Below, one piece after another: positions 52,080 to 61,138 of a DNA stretch of 64,000 nt. Numbering within the stretch: the first letter of the stretch is position 1; each line of letters starts with the position of its first letter. Location of the stretch: contig NZ_JAMYWY010000001.1 in the NCBI RefSeq assembly GCF_024159265.1, positions 4,464,001 through 4,528,000 of the forward strand, given 5' to 3'. The stretch is from Paenibacillus sp. 1781tsa1 (GTDB lineage: Bacteria > Bacillota > Bacilli > Paenibacillales > Paenibacillaceae). A model generated the notes under the pieces. The model was given only the letters and a program-made list of their open reading frames with translations. It ran no database searches and had not been told where the DNA came from. Position numbers and translations under genes: made by a program.

Positions 52080-55000
52080 TTAACTTAACTGAATAATGTT
52101 TAGTGTAGATCCCGGAGGAGAAAGAATAGCTGTGCCAACAAGCCCGAATAATTGTAACTGTATTGTTGAACCAGCGGTAACGGTAACCATAAAGTCAGAC
52201 TGCAGCTGACTGAGAGAAAGTACTGGAGATACTACACTCGCTGGAATAGCTGTACCGTTAAGTAAAACCCGAGATTGGATAGCAAGTGCAGCTGTCAGAT
52301 TTATTTTGTATGAGATATAGTAACGACCTGCATTGGCAAGCGTGAAGGTGTCATTTGTCCCATTGACGGTTATACCTGTGCCAATATTTTGGTTATTCGG
52401 TAATGGAACGAGTGTACCACCCAATATTACAACAATCGTACCATTAGTGTTCTCAGCAAAAGCCGAGTTAGATGTTACAGATGTTCCCGTTGCTCCTGTA
52501 ACTCCAGTTGTCCCTGTTGCCCCCGTACTTCCCGTTACGCCGACTCCTGTGGCCCCGGTTATACCTGTCGCTCCTGTTTCCCCAGTCGCACCCGTTGACC
52601 CGGTACTTCCCGTTATGCCGACTCCTGTGGCTCCGGTTATACCTGTCGCTCCTGTTCCCCCAGTCGCACCAGTTGCTCCGGTACTTCCCGTTACGCCGAC
52701 TCCTGTGGCTCCGGTTATACCTGTCGCTCCCGTTTCCCCAGTCGCACCAGTTGCTCCGGTACTTCCCGTTACGCCGACTCCTGTGGCTCCGGTTATACCT
52801 GTCGCTCCTGTTCCCCCAGTCGCACCAGTTACCCCCGTACTTCCCGTTACGCCGACTCCTGTGGCCCCGGTTATACCTGTCGCTCCTGTTTCCCCAGTCG
52901 CACCAGTTGCTCCGGTACTTCCCGTTACGCCGACTCCTGTGGCTCCGGTTATACCTGTCGCTCCTGTTCCCCCAGTCGCACCAGTTACCCCGGTACTTCC
53001 TGTTACGCCGACTCCCGTGGCTCCGGTTATACCTGTCGTACCTGTTTCACCAGTGACACCCGTTGACCCGGTACTTCCCGTTATGCCGACTCCTGTGGCT
53101 CCGGTTATACCTGTTACTCCTGTTTCACCAGTCACACCAGTAAATCCGGTACTTCCGGTCACACCGACTCCTGTGGCTCCAGTTATGCCTGTTGCTCCCG
53201 TTTCACCAGTCGCACCCGTTGACCCGGTACTTCCCGTTATGCCGACTCCTGTGGCTCCGGTTATACCTGTCGCTCCTGTTCCCCCAGTCGCACCAGTTGC
53301 TCCGGTACTTCCCGTTACGCCGACTCCTGTGGCTCCGGTTATACCTGTCGCTCCCGTTTCCCCAGTCGCACCAGTTGCTCCGGTACTTCCCGTTACGCCG
53401 ACTCCTGTGGCTCCGGTTATACCTGTCGCTCCTGTTCCCCCAGTCGCACCAGTTACCCCCGTACTTCCCGTTACGCCGACTCCTGTGGCCCCGGTTATAC
53501 CTGTCGCTCCCGTTTCCCCAGTCGCACCAGTTGCTCCGGTACTTCCCGTTACGCCGACTCCTGTGGCTCCGGTTATACCTGTCGCTCCTGTTCCCCCAGT
53601 CGCACCAGTTACCCCGGTACTTCCTGTTACGCCGACTCCCGTGGCTCCGGTTATACCTGTCGTACCTGTTTCACCAGTCACACCAGTAAATCCGGTACTT
53701 CCGGTCACACCGACTCCTGTGGCTCCGGTTATACCTGTTACTCCTGTTTCACCAGTCACACCAGTAAATCCGGTACTTCCGGTCACACCGACTCCTGTGG
53801 CTCCAGTTATGCCTGTTGCTCCCGTTTCACCAGTCGCACCCGTTGACCCGGTACTTCCCGTTATGCCGACTCCTGTGGCTCCGGTTATACCTGTCGCTCC
53901 TGTTCCCCCAGTCGCACCAGTTGCTCCGGTACTTCCCGTTACGCCGACTCCTGTGGCTCCGGTTATACCTGTCGCTCCCGTTTCCCCAGTCGCACCAGTT
54001 GCTCCGGTACTTCCCGTTACGCCGACTCCTGTGGCTCCGGTTATACCTGTCGCTCCTGTTCCCCCAGTCGCACCAGTTACCCCCGTACTTCCCGTTACGC
54101 CGACTCCTGTGGCCCCGGTTATACCTGTCGCTCCTGTTTCCCCAGTCGCACCAGTTGCTCCGGTACTTCCCGTTACGCCGACTCCTGTGGCTCCGGTTAT
54201 ACCTGTCGCTCCTGTTCCCCCAGTCGCACCAGTTACCCCGGTACTTCCTGTTACGCCGACTCCCGTGGCTCCGGTTATACCTGTCGTACCTGTTTCACCA
54301 GTGACACCCGTTGACCCGGTACTTCCCGTTATGCCGACTCCTGTGGCTCCGGTTATACCTGTTACTCCTGTTTCACCAGTCACACCAGTAAATCCGGTAC
54401 TTCCGGTCACACCGACTCCTGTGGCTCCAGTTATGCCTGTTGCTCCCGTTTCACCAGTCGCACCAGTAACTCCGGTACTTCCCGTTACGCTGACTCCCGT
54501 GGCCCCCGTTATACCTGTCGCTCCTGTTTCACCAGTCACACCAGTAACTCCGGTACTTCCTGTTACGCCGACTCCCGTGGCCCCCGTTATACCTGTCGCT
54601 CCTGTTTCACCAGTCACACCAGTAACTCCGGTACTTCCCGTTATGCCGACTCCTGTGGCCCCGGTTATACCTGTCGCTCCTGTTTCACCAGTGACACCAG
54701 TAACTCCGGTACTTCCCGTTATGCCGACTCCTGTCGCTCCGGTTATACCTGTTGCTCCTGTTTCACCAGTCACACCAGTAAATCCGGTACTTCCTGTTAC
54801 GCCGACTCCTGTTGCTCCTGTAACCCCTGTCGCTCCGGTTGCACCTGATGTTCCTGTGGGACCCGTAGAGCCTGCGCCTGCAAGCAGTGTATAATCCGGC
54901 GAAGTGCCTGGCGTTCCTGTTGGTGATGCCACATTGGTAATATACGTACTTCCATTGAATGTTACGACCTGACCCGCTGGATACGTCGGCGCTACCGCTG

Positions 55001-57371
55001 GATCGAATGGTACGATTCCACTCAAACCTGCACCTGTCGCTCCTGTTTCACCGGATGCACCTGTGACTCCGGTACTTCCTGTCACTCCAGCGCCAGTTGC
55101 TCCCGTGACACCCGTCGCTCCTGCGCCTGCAAGCAATGTGTAATCTGGTGAGGTGCCCGGCGTTCCTGTTGGTGAAGCAACATTGGCAATATACGTACTG
55201 CCGCTGAATGTTACAACTTGACCGGCTGGATACGTTGGCGCTACTGCCGGATCAAATGGCACGAGGCCACTTAAACCTGCACCTGTCGCTCCTGTTACAC
55301 CGGAGACTCCTGCAGCTCCTGTCACTCCAACGCCAGTTGCCCCGGTAACTCCCGTTGCTCCTGCGCCCGCAAGCAACGTATAATCCGGTGAGGTGCCCGG
55401 CGTTCCTGTTGGTGAAGCAACATTGGCAATGTACGTACTGCCGTTGAACGTCACAACTTGACCGGCTGGATACGTTGGCGCTACGGCCGGATCAAATGGA
55501 ACGATTCCACTCAAACCTGCACCTGTCGCTCCTGTTACACCGGATGCACCTGTGACTCCGGTACTTCCTGTCACTCCAACGCCAGTTGCCCCCGTCACAC
55601 CCGTCGCTCCTGCACCCGCAAGCAACGTATAATCTGGGGATGTACCCGGCGTTCCACTTGGTGAGGCGACATTTGCAATATACGTACTGCCGTTGAACGT
55701 TACAACTTGACCGGCTGGATACGTTGGCGCTACGGCCGGATCAAATGGAACGATTCCACTCAAACCTGCACCTGTCGCTCCTGTTACACCTGTTGAACCC
55801 GTGGCTCCTGTAGGCCCTGCACCTGCGAGCAATGTATAATCCGGCGAAGCACCTGGAGTACCCGTAGGAGAAGCCACATTTGTTATATACGTACTGCCAT
55901 TAAAGGTAACAACCTGACCTGCTGGATACGTTGGAGCAACTGCTGGGTCAAACGGAACTGCACCATTGAGGCCGATGCCTGTAGCTCCAGTCGAACCTGT
56001 AACTCCTGATCCTGCTAGCAGTGTATAATCTGCTGAACTCCCGGGTGTACCTGTTGGTGATGCTACATTCGTAATGTAGGTACTTCCTCCAAAGGTGACG
56101 ATCTGTCCAGCGGGATATGTTGGTGCTAATGCCGGATCGAATGGCACGATATTACTTAAACCTACGCCTGTTGCACCGGTTGCCCCTGTCGTTCCTGCAC
56201 CTGTGGCTCCCGCAGCCGCAAGCAGCGTGTAATCCGGTGAGCTTCCTGGCACTCCACCAGGACTTGCAACATTCGTAATATAAGTACTCCCGTTATAAGT
56301 AACGATCTGACCTGCTGAATATGTCGGGGACTGCGCTGGATCAAAAGAAGTTATTCCAGTTAGGCCTACACCAGTTGCACCTGTAGCCCCGGCAGCAGCA
56401 ATTAATGTGTAATCCGATGAAGATCCCGGTGTTCCTAAAGGACCAGCTGCACTTGTAATGTAAGTACTCCCATTATAGGTAATTATCTGACCTGCAGGAT
56501 AACCTGGGGCAAGCGCTGGATCAAATGCTAATGCACCCGTTAAACCAGCTCCGGTTGCTCCTGTAGCTCCGGTCGTTCCTCCCGCCAACAAAAGTGTGTA
56601 ATCTGGGGAACTCCCGGGTGTGCCCACGGGCCCATTTACATTGGCAACATAAAGATTCCCCTCATAACTGACGACTTGGCCCTGAGCATATGTTGGACCA
56701 AGTGCTGGATCATATCCGGTAATATTGTTTAGACCTACACCAGGTGCCCCTGCCGGGCCTTGTGCTCCCTGTGGGCCTACTGGGCCGATTGGTCCAATCA
56801 CTCCTGCCGGTCCAGTAGCACCTTTCACCCCAGGAACTCCTGGAACACCAGGTACGCCTGGAACTCCTGGAACTCCCTGTGGGCCAGCCGGTCCGGTAAC
56901 CCCTCCTGTTCCGAAAGTCGTCGTCGCCCGACTTAGGGATAACGATATCGAACGGATTAACCCCACAAGTTTATCTTTTTCTGCAGGTGGCACTTCGAGA
57001 AGTAACGTCACACTCAACAAATCATCTAGTAAATTTTGCAAGTTACCTGCGAGATTAATTAAAGGAACAGGAACAATCTCTGAGCCTGCAATCGTTAATT
57101 CCAGTACTGCTTGTAATTCTGCTTTTACCCCGGCACGAAACTCTGATTGATTCACAAATGTAAGTAACTGTCGTAATCCATTTTGTAATGCCAGTATATT
57201 GGCTGAAGTTGGCTGACTGATTGCAGCTGGAATAGTCACAGCGAGAGAACGCAGTATGGATTCAAACTGCTCCAGTTCTTTTGTGCTTATGGGAATAAAC
57301 GGAGAGCCCGCCCTAAAAGATCTGCCTTCCAGAAAAGCTTTAATATTGACCCTTTTTCGATCATCGGACAT
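52080..57371 (-). CDS. Giant collagen-like repeat protein with BclA-like C-terminal domain
   Basis: A 1763-residue probable surface or exosporium-type filament protein. Residues 1-155 form a helical, non-collagen head without a signal peptide. Residues 156-212 are G-x-x triplets including five GVP. Residues 214-830 hold nine copies of a module of about 50 residues (YDPALAPTYPAGQ, VVTFNGSTYI, SPDYTLLAG), often separated by short GAT/GST triplets, which resembles small carbohydrate-binding modules. About 830-1634 is Gly-Xaa-Thr collagen made of 26-residue units. The last 130 residues are a beta-rich domain (GRYYISYKINL) like the C1q/TNF-type trimeriser of BclA. AGAGGAGGATG precedes the ATG. The lack of a secretion signal fits a spore-surface role, but this is inferred. 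Confidence 0.9.
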   Translation of the reverse strand: MSDDRKRVNIKAFLEGRSFRAGSPFIPISTKELEQFESILRSLAVTIPAAISQPTSANILALQNGLRQLLTFVNQSEFRAGVKAELQAVLELTIAGSEIVPVPLINLAGNLQNLLDDLLSVTLLLEVPPAEKDKLVGLIRSISLSLSRATTTFGTGGVTGPAGPQGVPGVPGVPGVPGVPGVKGATGPAGVIGPIGPVGPQGAQGPAGAPGVGLNNITGYDPALGPTYAQGQVVSYEGNLYVANVNGPVGTPGSSPDYTLLLAGGTTGATGATGAGLTGALAFDPALAPGYPAGQIITYNGSTYITSAAGPLGTPGSSSDYTLIAAAGATGATGVGLTGITSFDPAQSPTYSAGQIVTYNGSTYITNVASPGGVPGSSPDYTLLAAAGATGAGTTGATGATGVGLSNIVPFDPALAPTYPAGQIVTFGGSTYITNVASPTGTPGSSADYTLLAGSGVTGSTGATGIGLNGAVPFDPAVAPTYPAGQVVTFNGSTYITNVASPTGTPGASPDYTLLAGAGPTGATGSTGVTGATGAGLSGIVPFDPAVAPTYPAGQVVTFNGSTYIANVASPSGTPGTSPDYTLLAGAGATGVTGATGVGVTGSTGVTGASGVTGATGAGLSGIVPFDPAVAPTYPAGQVVTFNGSTYIANVASPTGTPGTSPDYTLLAGAGATGVTGATGVGVTGAAGVSGVTGATGAGLSGLVPFDPAVAPTYPAGQVVTFSGSTYIANVASPTGTPGTSPDYTLLAGAGATGVTGATGAGVTGSTGVTGASGETGATGAGLSGIVPFDPAVAPTYPAGQVVTFNGSTYITNVASPTGTPGTSPDYTLLAGAGSTGPTGTSGATGATGVTGATGVGVTGSTGFTGVTGETGATGITGATGVGITGSTGVTGVTGETGATGITGATGVGITGSTGVTGVTGETGATGITGATGVGVTGSTGVTGVTGETGATGITGATGVSVTGSTGVTGATGETGATGITGATGVGVTGSTGFTGVTGETGVTGITGATGVGITGSTGSTGVTGETGTTGITGATGVGVTGSTGVTGATGGTGATGITGATGVGVTGSTGATGATGETGATGITGATGVGVTGSTGVTGATGGTGATGITGATGVGVTGSTGATGATGETGATGITGATGVGVTGSTGATGATGGTGATGITGATGVGITGSTGSTGATGETGATGITGATGVGVTGSTGFTGVTGETGVTGITGATGVGVTGSTGFTGVTGETGTTGITGATGVGVTGSTGVTGATGGTGATGITGATGVGVTGSTGATGATGETGATGITGATGVGVTGSTGVTGATGGTGATGITGATGVGVTGSTGATGATGETGATGITGATGVGVTGSTGATGATGGTGATGITGATGVGITGSTGSTGATGETGATGITGATGVGVTGSTGFTGVTGETGVTGITGATGVGITGSTGSTGVTGETGTTGITGATGVGVTGSTGVTGATGGTGATGITGATGVGVTGSTGATGATGETGATGITGATGVGVTGSTGVTGATGGTGATGITGATGVGVTGSTGATGATGETGATGITGATGVGVTGSTGATGATGGTGATGITGATGVGITGSTGSTGATGETGATGITGATGVGVTGSTGATGTTGVTGATGTSVTSNSAFAENTNGTIVVILGGTLVPLPNNQNIGTGITVNGTNDTFTLANAGRYYISYKINLTAALAIQSRVLLNGTAIPASVVSPVLSLSQLQSDFMVTVTAGSTIQLQLFGLVGTAILSPPGSTLNIIQLS
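52500..54840 (-). repeat. 78-bp tandem repeats encoding interrupted collagen units, with a 624-bp higher-order repeat
   Basis: Roughly 29 units of 78 bp (26 codons). Each unit encodes eight G-x-x triplets plus a two-residue break that reads G-V-G-V/I-T-G. Groups of eight units recur at an exact 624-bp spacing; for example the stretch CCAGTTACCCCGGTACTTCC starts at 52981-equivalent, 53605 and 54229. Near identity of the 624-bp blocks indicates recent duplication by unequal crossing-over. Confidence 0.92.
54870..56735 (-). repeat. Nine tandem modules of about 50 codons in the collagen-like gene
   Basis: Nine related modules, each starting near (Y/F)DPA and ending DYTLL-A-G, are joined by collagen-like linkers of different lengths. 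The modules nearest the long collagen region (the last four) are nearly identical. Those nearest the N-terminus are divergent, so amplification has proceeded from the C-terminal side. Confidence 0.85.
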
Positions 57372-57514
57372 GCTTAGCTCATCCTCCTCTATCTTGCTTG
57401 CTTTTCAAGCTTATGTAACATAAGAAGGAAAATTATCTTGGACACTCTTACTAATCAAAATAAAAAAAAGAATTTATGTTCCACGTTGAACAAGATTAAA
57501 CGGTACTCTTCAAC

Positions 57515-57543
57515 AAAAAACACCCTCCATCAGAGGGTGTTTC
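57515..57543 (-). terminator. Intrinsic terminator after resE
   Basis: AAACACCCTC-TGAT-GGAGGGTGTTT followed by T on the minus strand, 24 bp after the resE stop. It ends the res operon. Confidence 0.85.
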
Positions 57544-57566
57544 CGCACTTTTTGTATGAAATCAGG

Positions 57567-59051
57567 CTATTTCGATGAATCCAAGGGAAATTGCAAAATA
57601 AACTCTGTTCCTTCGCCAAGCACACTATTGACGGTAATCATACCTTGATGCGCATCAACAATATTTTTCACAATCGCTAAACCAAGCCCTGTACCTACAC
57701 TTTCACCCCGAACACGAGCCTTGTCTGCTTTGTAGAATCGTTCGAAAATAAATGGCAAGTCGGATGAAGGGATACCTACACCCTGATCCTTCACAGAAAC
57801 TCTGACAAATGGCGCACGAAGATAAGTGACCCGCTCGGCTGAGATCATTACATTTTTGCCAGTAGGCGTATGTCTGAATGCATTATCCAGCAAATTCGTA
57901 AATACTTGCTCAAGTCGATCCTCATCTGCTTGTTGAAGTTCAATGGTTGGTTGTTCGAACTTAAATTGCAGTTGAATTCCCTGTTCTTTTGATCGCACCG
58001 AGAACTTTCGATATACACGTTCCAGCAGTTCTCCGAGGTCAACTTCCTTCATCACCATGTCCGTGTGTCCAGCTTCCATCCGCGCAAGATCAAGCAAGTC
58101 TTTAACCAGTCTGCCCATCCGGAGGGACTCATCATGAATAACCTGGATCAATTCTTCGCTCTCTTCCGGTGAGGTTGCCATGCCGTCCAAAAGGGCTTCA
58201 CTGTAGCCTTGCATCATGGATAGCGGAGTTCGTATCTCATGAGATACGTTAGCCACGAAATCACGCCGCATTTTCTCCAGACGCACTTCTTCTGTTACAT
58301 CTCTTAAGACAGCCACAGCCCCTCTGACAACACTGTCAGCATATAAAGGTGCCATCTGAACAGACCAGACACCTTGCTGTACGTGAACATTGGAGTTCTG
58401 GTCTCCACCTTGCTCCATCACCATTCTGAACAAAGGAAGAAGGGGCTCGGGTACATCACGCGAAGTCTTGTCAGACTGCTCGGATTCTTGTCCCTCGTCC
58501 ATTTTTGCCCAATCGAGATCATACCATGCCTGCATGATCTTCTCTCCTGGCGGATTCGTCAGAATAACTTTGCCTTCACCATCAAATGTAACAACCGCAT
58601 CGGTCATGCTGCGAAGCACACTCGCCAAATGTTCCTTCTCATGGTTAAGGTTTCGAATATTATCTTCCAGTTGGGCAGCCATATGATTAAATGTGTTGGC
58701 AAGTTCACCAATCTCATCACTCGTTACCAGGGATAGACGCGTTCCGTAGTTCCCTTTGCGAATCGCATTGGCTGCCTGAATCAATTGCTGCATGGGTTGC
58801 GTTATTTTGGTGAATAGAAACAATGCCAAAAACGTAGTTAAACTGAATCCGATAATACAGACATAGGTGAACAACCGCTTAATATCTCTGGATTCGGATT
58901 CTGCAAAGTTCGTATCAATGTAGGGCAGCAAAAAAAGACCCAGCGCTATAAGTACACAACCCACAAGGCAGATAATAGTAATCCATAACTTCCCGACCAG
59001 CGATCTCCAGAAATTAAAACTACTTCGGTACTTCCAGTTTATAACCGACAC
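57567..59051 (-). CDS. resE: Redox-sensing histidine kinase ResE
   Basis: Sensor kinase paired with ResD, for respiration and anaerobic adaptation. Two helices (about 22-44 and 62-82) are separated by only about 17 residues, so there is almost no outer domain. HAMP (83-135), PAS (about 145-265), HisKA with the phosphorylated His in FVANVSHEIRTPLSMMQGYSEAL, and the ATPase motifs DNAFRHTP, DQGVGIP and GTGLGLAIVK follow. The start is uncertain: a GTG at 59051 overlaps resD by 32 bp and has no strong ribosome site. Confidence 0.93.
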   Translation of the reverse strand: MSVINWKYRSSFNFWRSLVGKLWITIICLVGCVLIALGLFLLPYIDTNFAESESRDIKRLFTYVCIIGFSLTTFLALFLFTKITQPMQQLIQAANAIRKGNYGTRLSLVTSDEIGELANTFNHMAAQLEDNIRNLNHEKEHLASVLRSMTDAVVTFDGEGKVILTNPPGEKIMQAWYDLDWAKMDEGQESEQSDKTSRDVPEPLLPLFRMVMEQGGDQNSNVHVQQGVWSVQMAPLYADSVVRGAVAVLRDVTEEVRLEKMRRDFVANVSHEIRTPLSMMQGYSEALLDGMATSPEESEELIQVIHDESLRMGRLVKDLLDLARMEAGHTDMVMKEVDLGELLERVYRKFSVRSKEQGIQLQFKFEQPTIELQQADEDRLEQVFTNLLDNAFRHTPTGKNVMISAERVTYLRAPFVRVSVKDQGVGIPSSDLPFIFERFYKADKARVRGESVGTGLGLAIVKNIVDAHQGMITVNSVLGEGTEFILQFPLDSSK

Positions 59052-59736
59052 CCCACACCGTCGTAATCATGGCCGCCGATTCTGGCGATACCTTGTTAAG
59101 TTTCTCGCGAAGACGCTTCACATGCGTATCCACGGTACGAAGATCGCCAAAGAATTCGTAATTCCATACATCTTTGAGCAATTCTTCTCTGGAGAAAACT
59201 TTGTCGGGAGATGTTGCCAGGTAGTGCAGCAATTCATATTCTTTTGGTGTAAGGCTTATCTCTTCACCGCCAGCGGTTACTCGGTGGGCATCATGCTCAA
59301 TAACCAAATGCGGAAATACGATGTTGTTACTCGAATTGCTCTCCTTCGAGAGATATGCTGTCGCTGAAGATCGACGCAAAATCGCTTTGACACGATAAAT
59401 CACTTCACGTGGGCTGAATGGTTTTACTACATAGTCATCAGCGCCAACTTCGAAGCCTTGAACCCGGTTAATCTCTTCACCTTTTGCAGTGAGCATCAAA
59501 ACCGGCGTTGATTTCACCTGACGAAGACGGGTACACACTTCAACTCCATCCATACCTGGTAACATTACATCAAGCAAAATCAGTCCGTAGTCCCCTGCTG
59601 TTGCTTTACGCAGCGCAGTTTCCCCATCTTCGGCTTCATCGATTTCATAACCTTCTTTTTCAAGATACATTTTCAAAAGCCTGCGGATTCTCTCTTCGTC
59701 ATCCACGACCAGTATTCGATTCTCATGTTCAGCCAT
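59020..59736 (-). CDS. resD: Response regulator ResD
   Basis: OmpR-type activator of respiratory and cytochrome c maturation genes. The receiver domain has acidic pocket VVDDEE, phosphorylated Asp in LLDVMLPGMDG, T in MLTAKG and K in VVKPFSPRE. A winged-helix C-terminus (SLTPKEYELLHYL to VDTHVKRLREKL, then GVGYKLE) follows. The ATG at 59736 (MAEHENRILVV) has GGAGAGG upstream. Confidence 0.95.
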   Translation of the reverse strand: MAEHENRILVVDDEERIRRLLKMYLEKEGYEIDEAEDGETALRKATAGDYGLILLDVMLPGMDGVEVCTRLRQVKSTPVLMLTAKGEEINRVQGFEVGADDYVVKPFSPREVIYRVKAILRRSSATAYLSKESNSSNNIVFPHLVIEHDAHRVTAGGEEISLTPKEYELLHYLATSPDKVFSREELLKDVWNYEFFGDLRTVDTHVKRLREKLNKVSPESAAMITTVWGVGYKLEVPK

Positions 59737-59875
59737 GCCTCTCCAGCCCCTTTGCAATAACTCCTCATCACTTCTATTATGTTCGATCTGGCGAACAATA
59801 TTTGAATACCCTTCAAAAAAAAGGTACGTTTGTGTTTCCCGCTTCTAAACCCAACCTTTGCAAGACGAGTCTGTC

Positions 59876-61138
59876 CTAGTCCGCTCCAGCATATGAATGT
59901 AATCCGGCAATAATCAGATTCACGCCAACCAGCGTAAACATGACAACCAGGAATCCAAGAACTGCAAGCCATGCAGACTTTTGACCTTGCCAACCTCTGG
60001 ATAAACGCAAATGTAGATACACACTATAATATAGCCATGTAATTAACGCCCAGACCTCTTTGGGGTCCCAACCCCAAAAACGACTCCAGGCAATCTGAGC
60101 CCAGATCATGGCAAAGATTAATGCTCCCAGCGTAAATATCGGAAAACCGATGGCAATCGCACGATAACTTATCTCATCCAGATCATCGGCATCAATTCCA
60201 TCCATCATTGGCTGTAACGCTTGTCCAAGTGGTCTGCGCACAAGAAGTCGTACAATTCCATACAGGATCAGACCTACAATAAGTGACCAAACCACCGTAT
60301 TCAGCTTACGCCCGGCATTTACGCCGTTCATCCAGGAAGGCGTCTCAAGTAAAGGTTTTTTCATGCCAAGAAACGGTGTCATGCTCTCCACTTCACTATT
60401 ATATGGAGCAAAAATCGGAGGCATGCGATAATTCACTTTCTCTATTGTACTATTTTCCTGTACCTCCGTGTCAATGCTGACCGTTTTCTGCACAAAAACT
60501 GCCTCATAACCAGCTGCACGAAAGGCAAATACCGTTCCAATAAATCCGATAACGACGACGATCGTAACTAGGGTGAATTCAACCCATCCTCGTTGCCGTC
60601 TTGAAGACTTGTCTTTACCACTGAAATCAACGGTACGAAGCAGATACATGAACCCTGCGGCAAACCCCACGGCGAAGAATGCTTCGCCAAGAGCGGCCAA
60701 CGTCACGTGAATTTTCAGCCAGATGGACTGAAGTGCCGGGATTAACGGCTGTACCTCCTGGGGAAATACAGCAGCGTAAGCCATTATAATGATGGTAAGT
60801 GGTAAGGCAAACAAACCCAGTAGTGACTTCCGATATATGGCGTATACAACGATAAATGCAACCATGATCATCATGGACAGAAAAGACATGAACTCGTACA
60901 TGTTACTAACCGGGATATGCCCTGCCCCAGCCCATCGGGTTGCAAAGAATACTAGATGTGCCGCCAAAGCGACAGTCGAGGCAATGAAAGCTCGTTTACC
61001 CCAGCGATTCATATGGTCCAGAGGATCACGATTGCTCCATTTTTTGCCCATTACCGCAACACCATATAAAAAGAATGCGGCACAATAGAGAAAGAAAGCT
61101 ACGATAAATGCGTCGCTGCTGAAATCCAATAAATTCAT
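59876..61138 (-). CDS. resC: Cytochrome c biogenesis protein ResC (CcsA/CcsB type)
   Basis: Haem-handling membrane protein that works with ResB in system II cytochrome c maturation. A 420-residue protein with about eight helices. The WWD-type motif is FWGWDPKEVWALITWLYYSVYLH. Haem-ligand histidines occur in this region and in HVTLAALGEAFFAVGF. It overlaps resB by 4 bp. Confidence 0.93.
   Translation of the reverse strand: MNLLDFSSDAFIVAFFLYCAAFFLYGVAVMGKKWSNRDPLDHMNRWGKRAFIASTVALAAHLVFFATRWAGAGHIPVSNMYEFMSFLSMMIMVAFIVVYAIYRKSLLGLFALPLTIIIMAYAAVFPQEVQPLIPALQSIWLKIHVTLAALGEAFFAVGFAAGFMYLLRTVDFSGKDKSSRRQRGWVEFTLVTIVVVIGFIGTVFAFRAAGYEAVFVQKTVSIDTEVQENSTIEKVNYRMPPIFAPYNSEVESMTPFLGMKKPLLETPSWMNGVNAGRKLNTVVWSLIVGLILYGIVRLLVRRPLGQALQPMMDGIDADDLDEISYRAIAIGFPIFTLGALIFAMIWAQIAWSRFWGWDPKEVWALITWLYYSVYLHLRLSRGWQGQKSAWLAVLGFLVVMFTLVGVNLIIAGLHSYAGAD

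Noticed and set aside
52500..54840. CRISPR array
   Set aside because: The repeats are contiguous 78-bp coding units without unique spacers and lie inside one long reading frame.
52333..54894. 853-codon plus-strand open frame antisense to the collagen-like gene (PVAPVIPVAP repeats)
   Set aside because: It is open only because the 78-bp repeat has no stop in that phase. It has no ribosome site, and the minus frame gives a full multi-domain protein.
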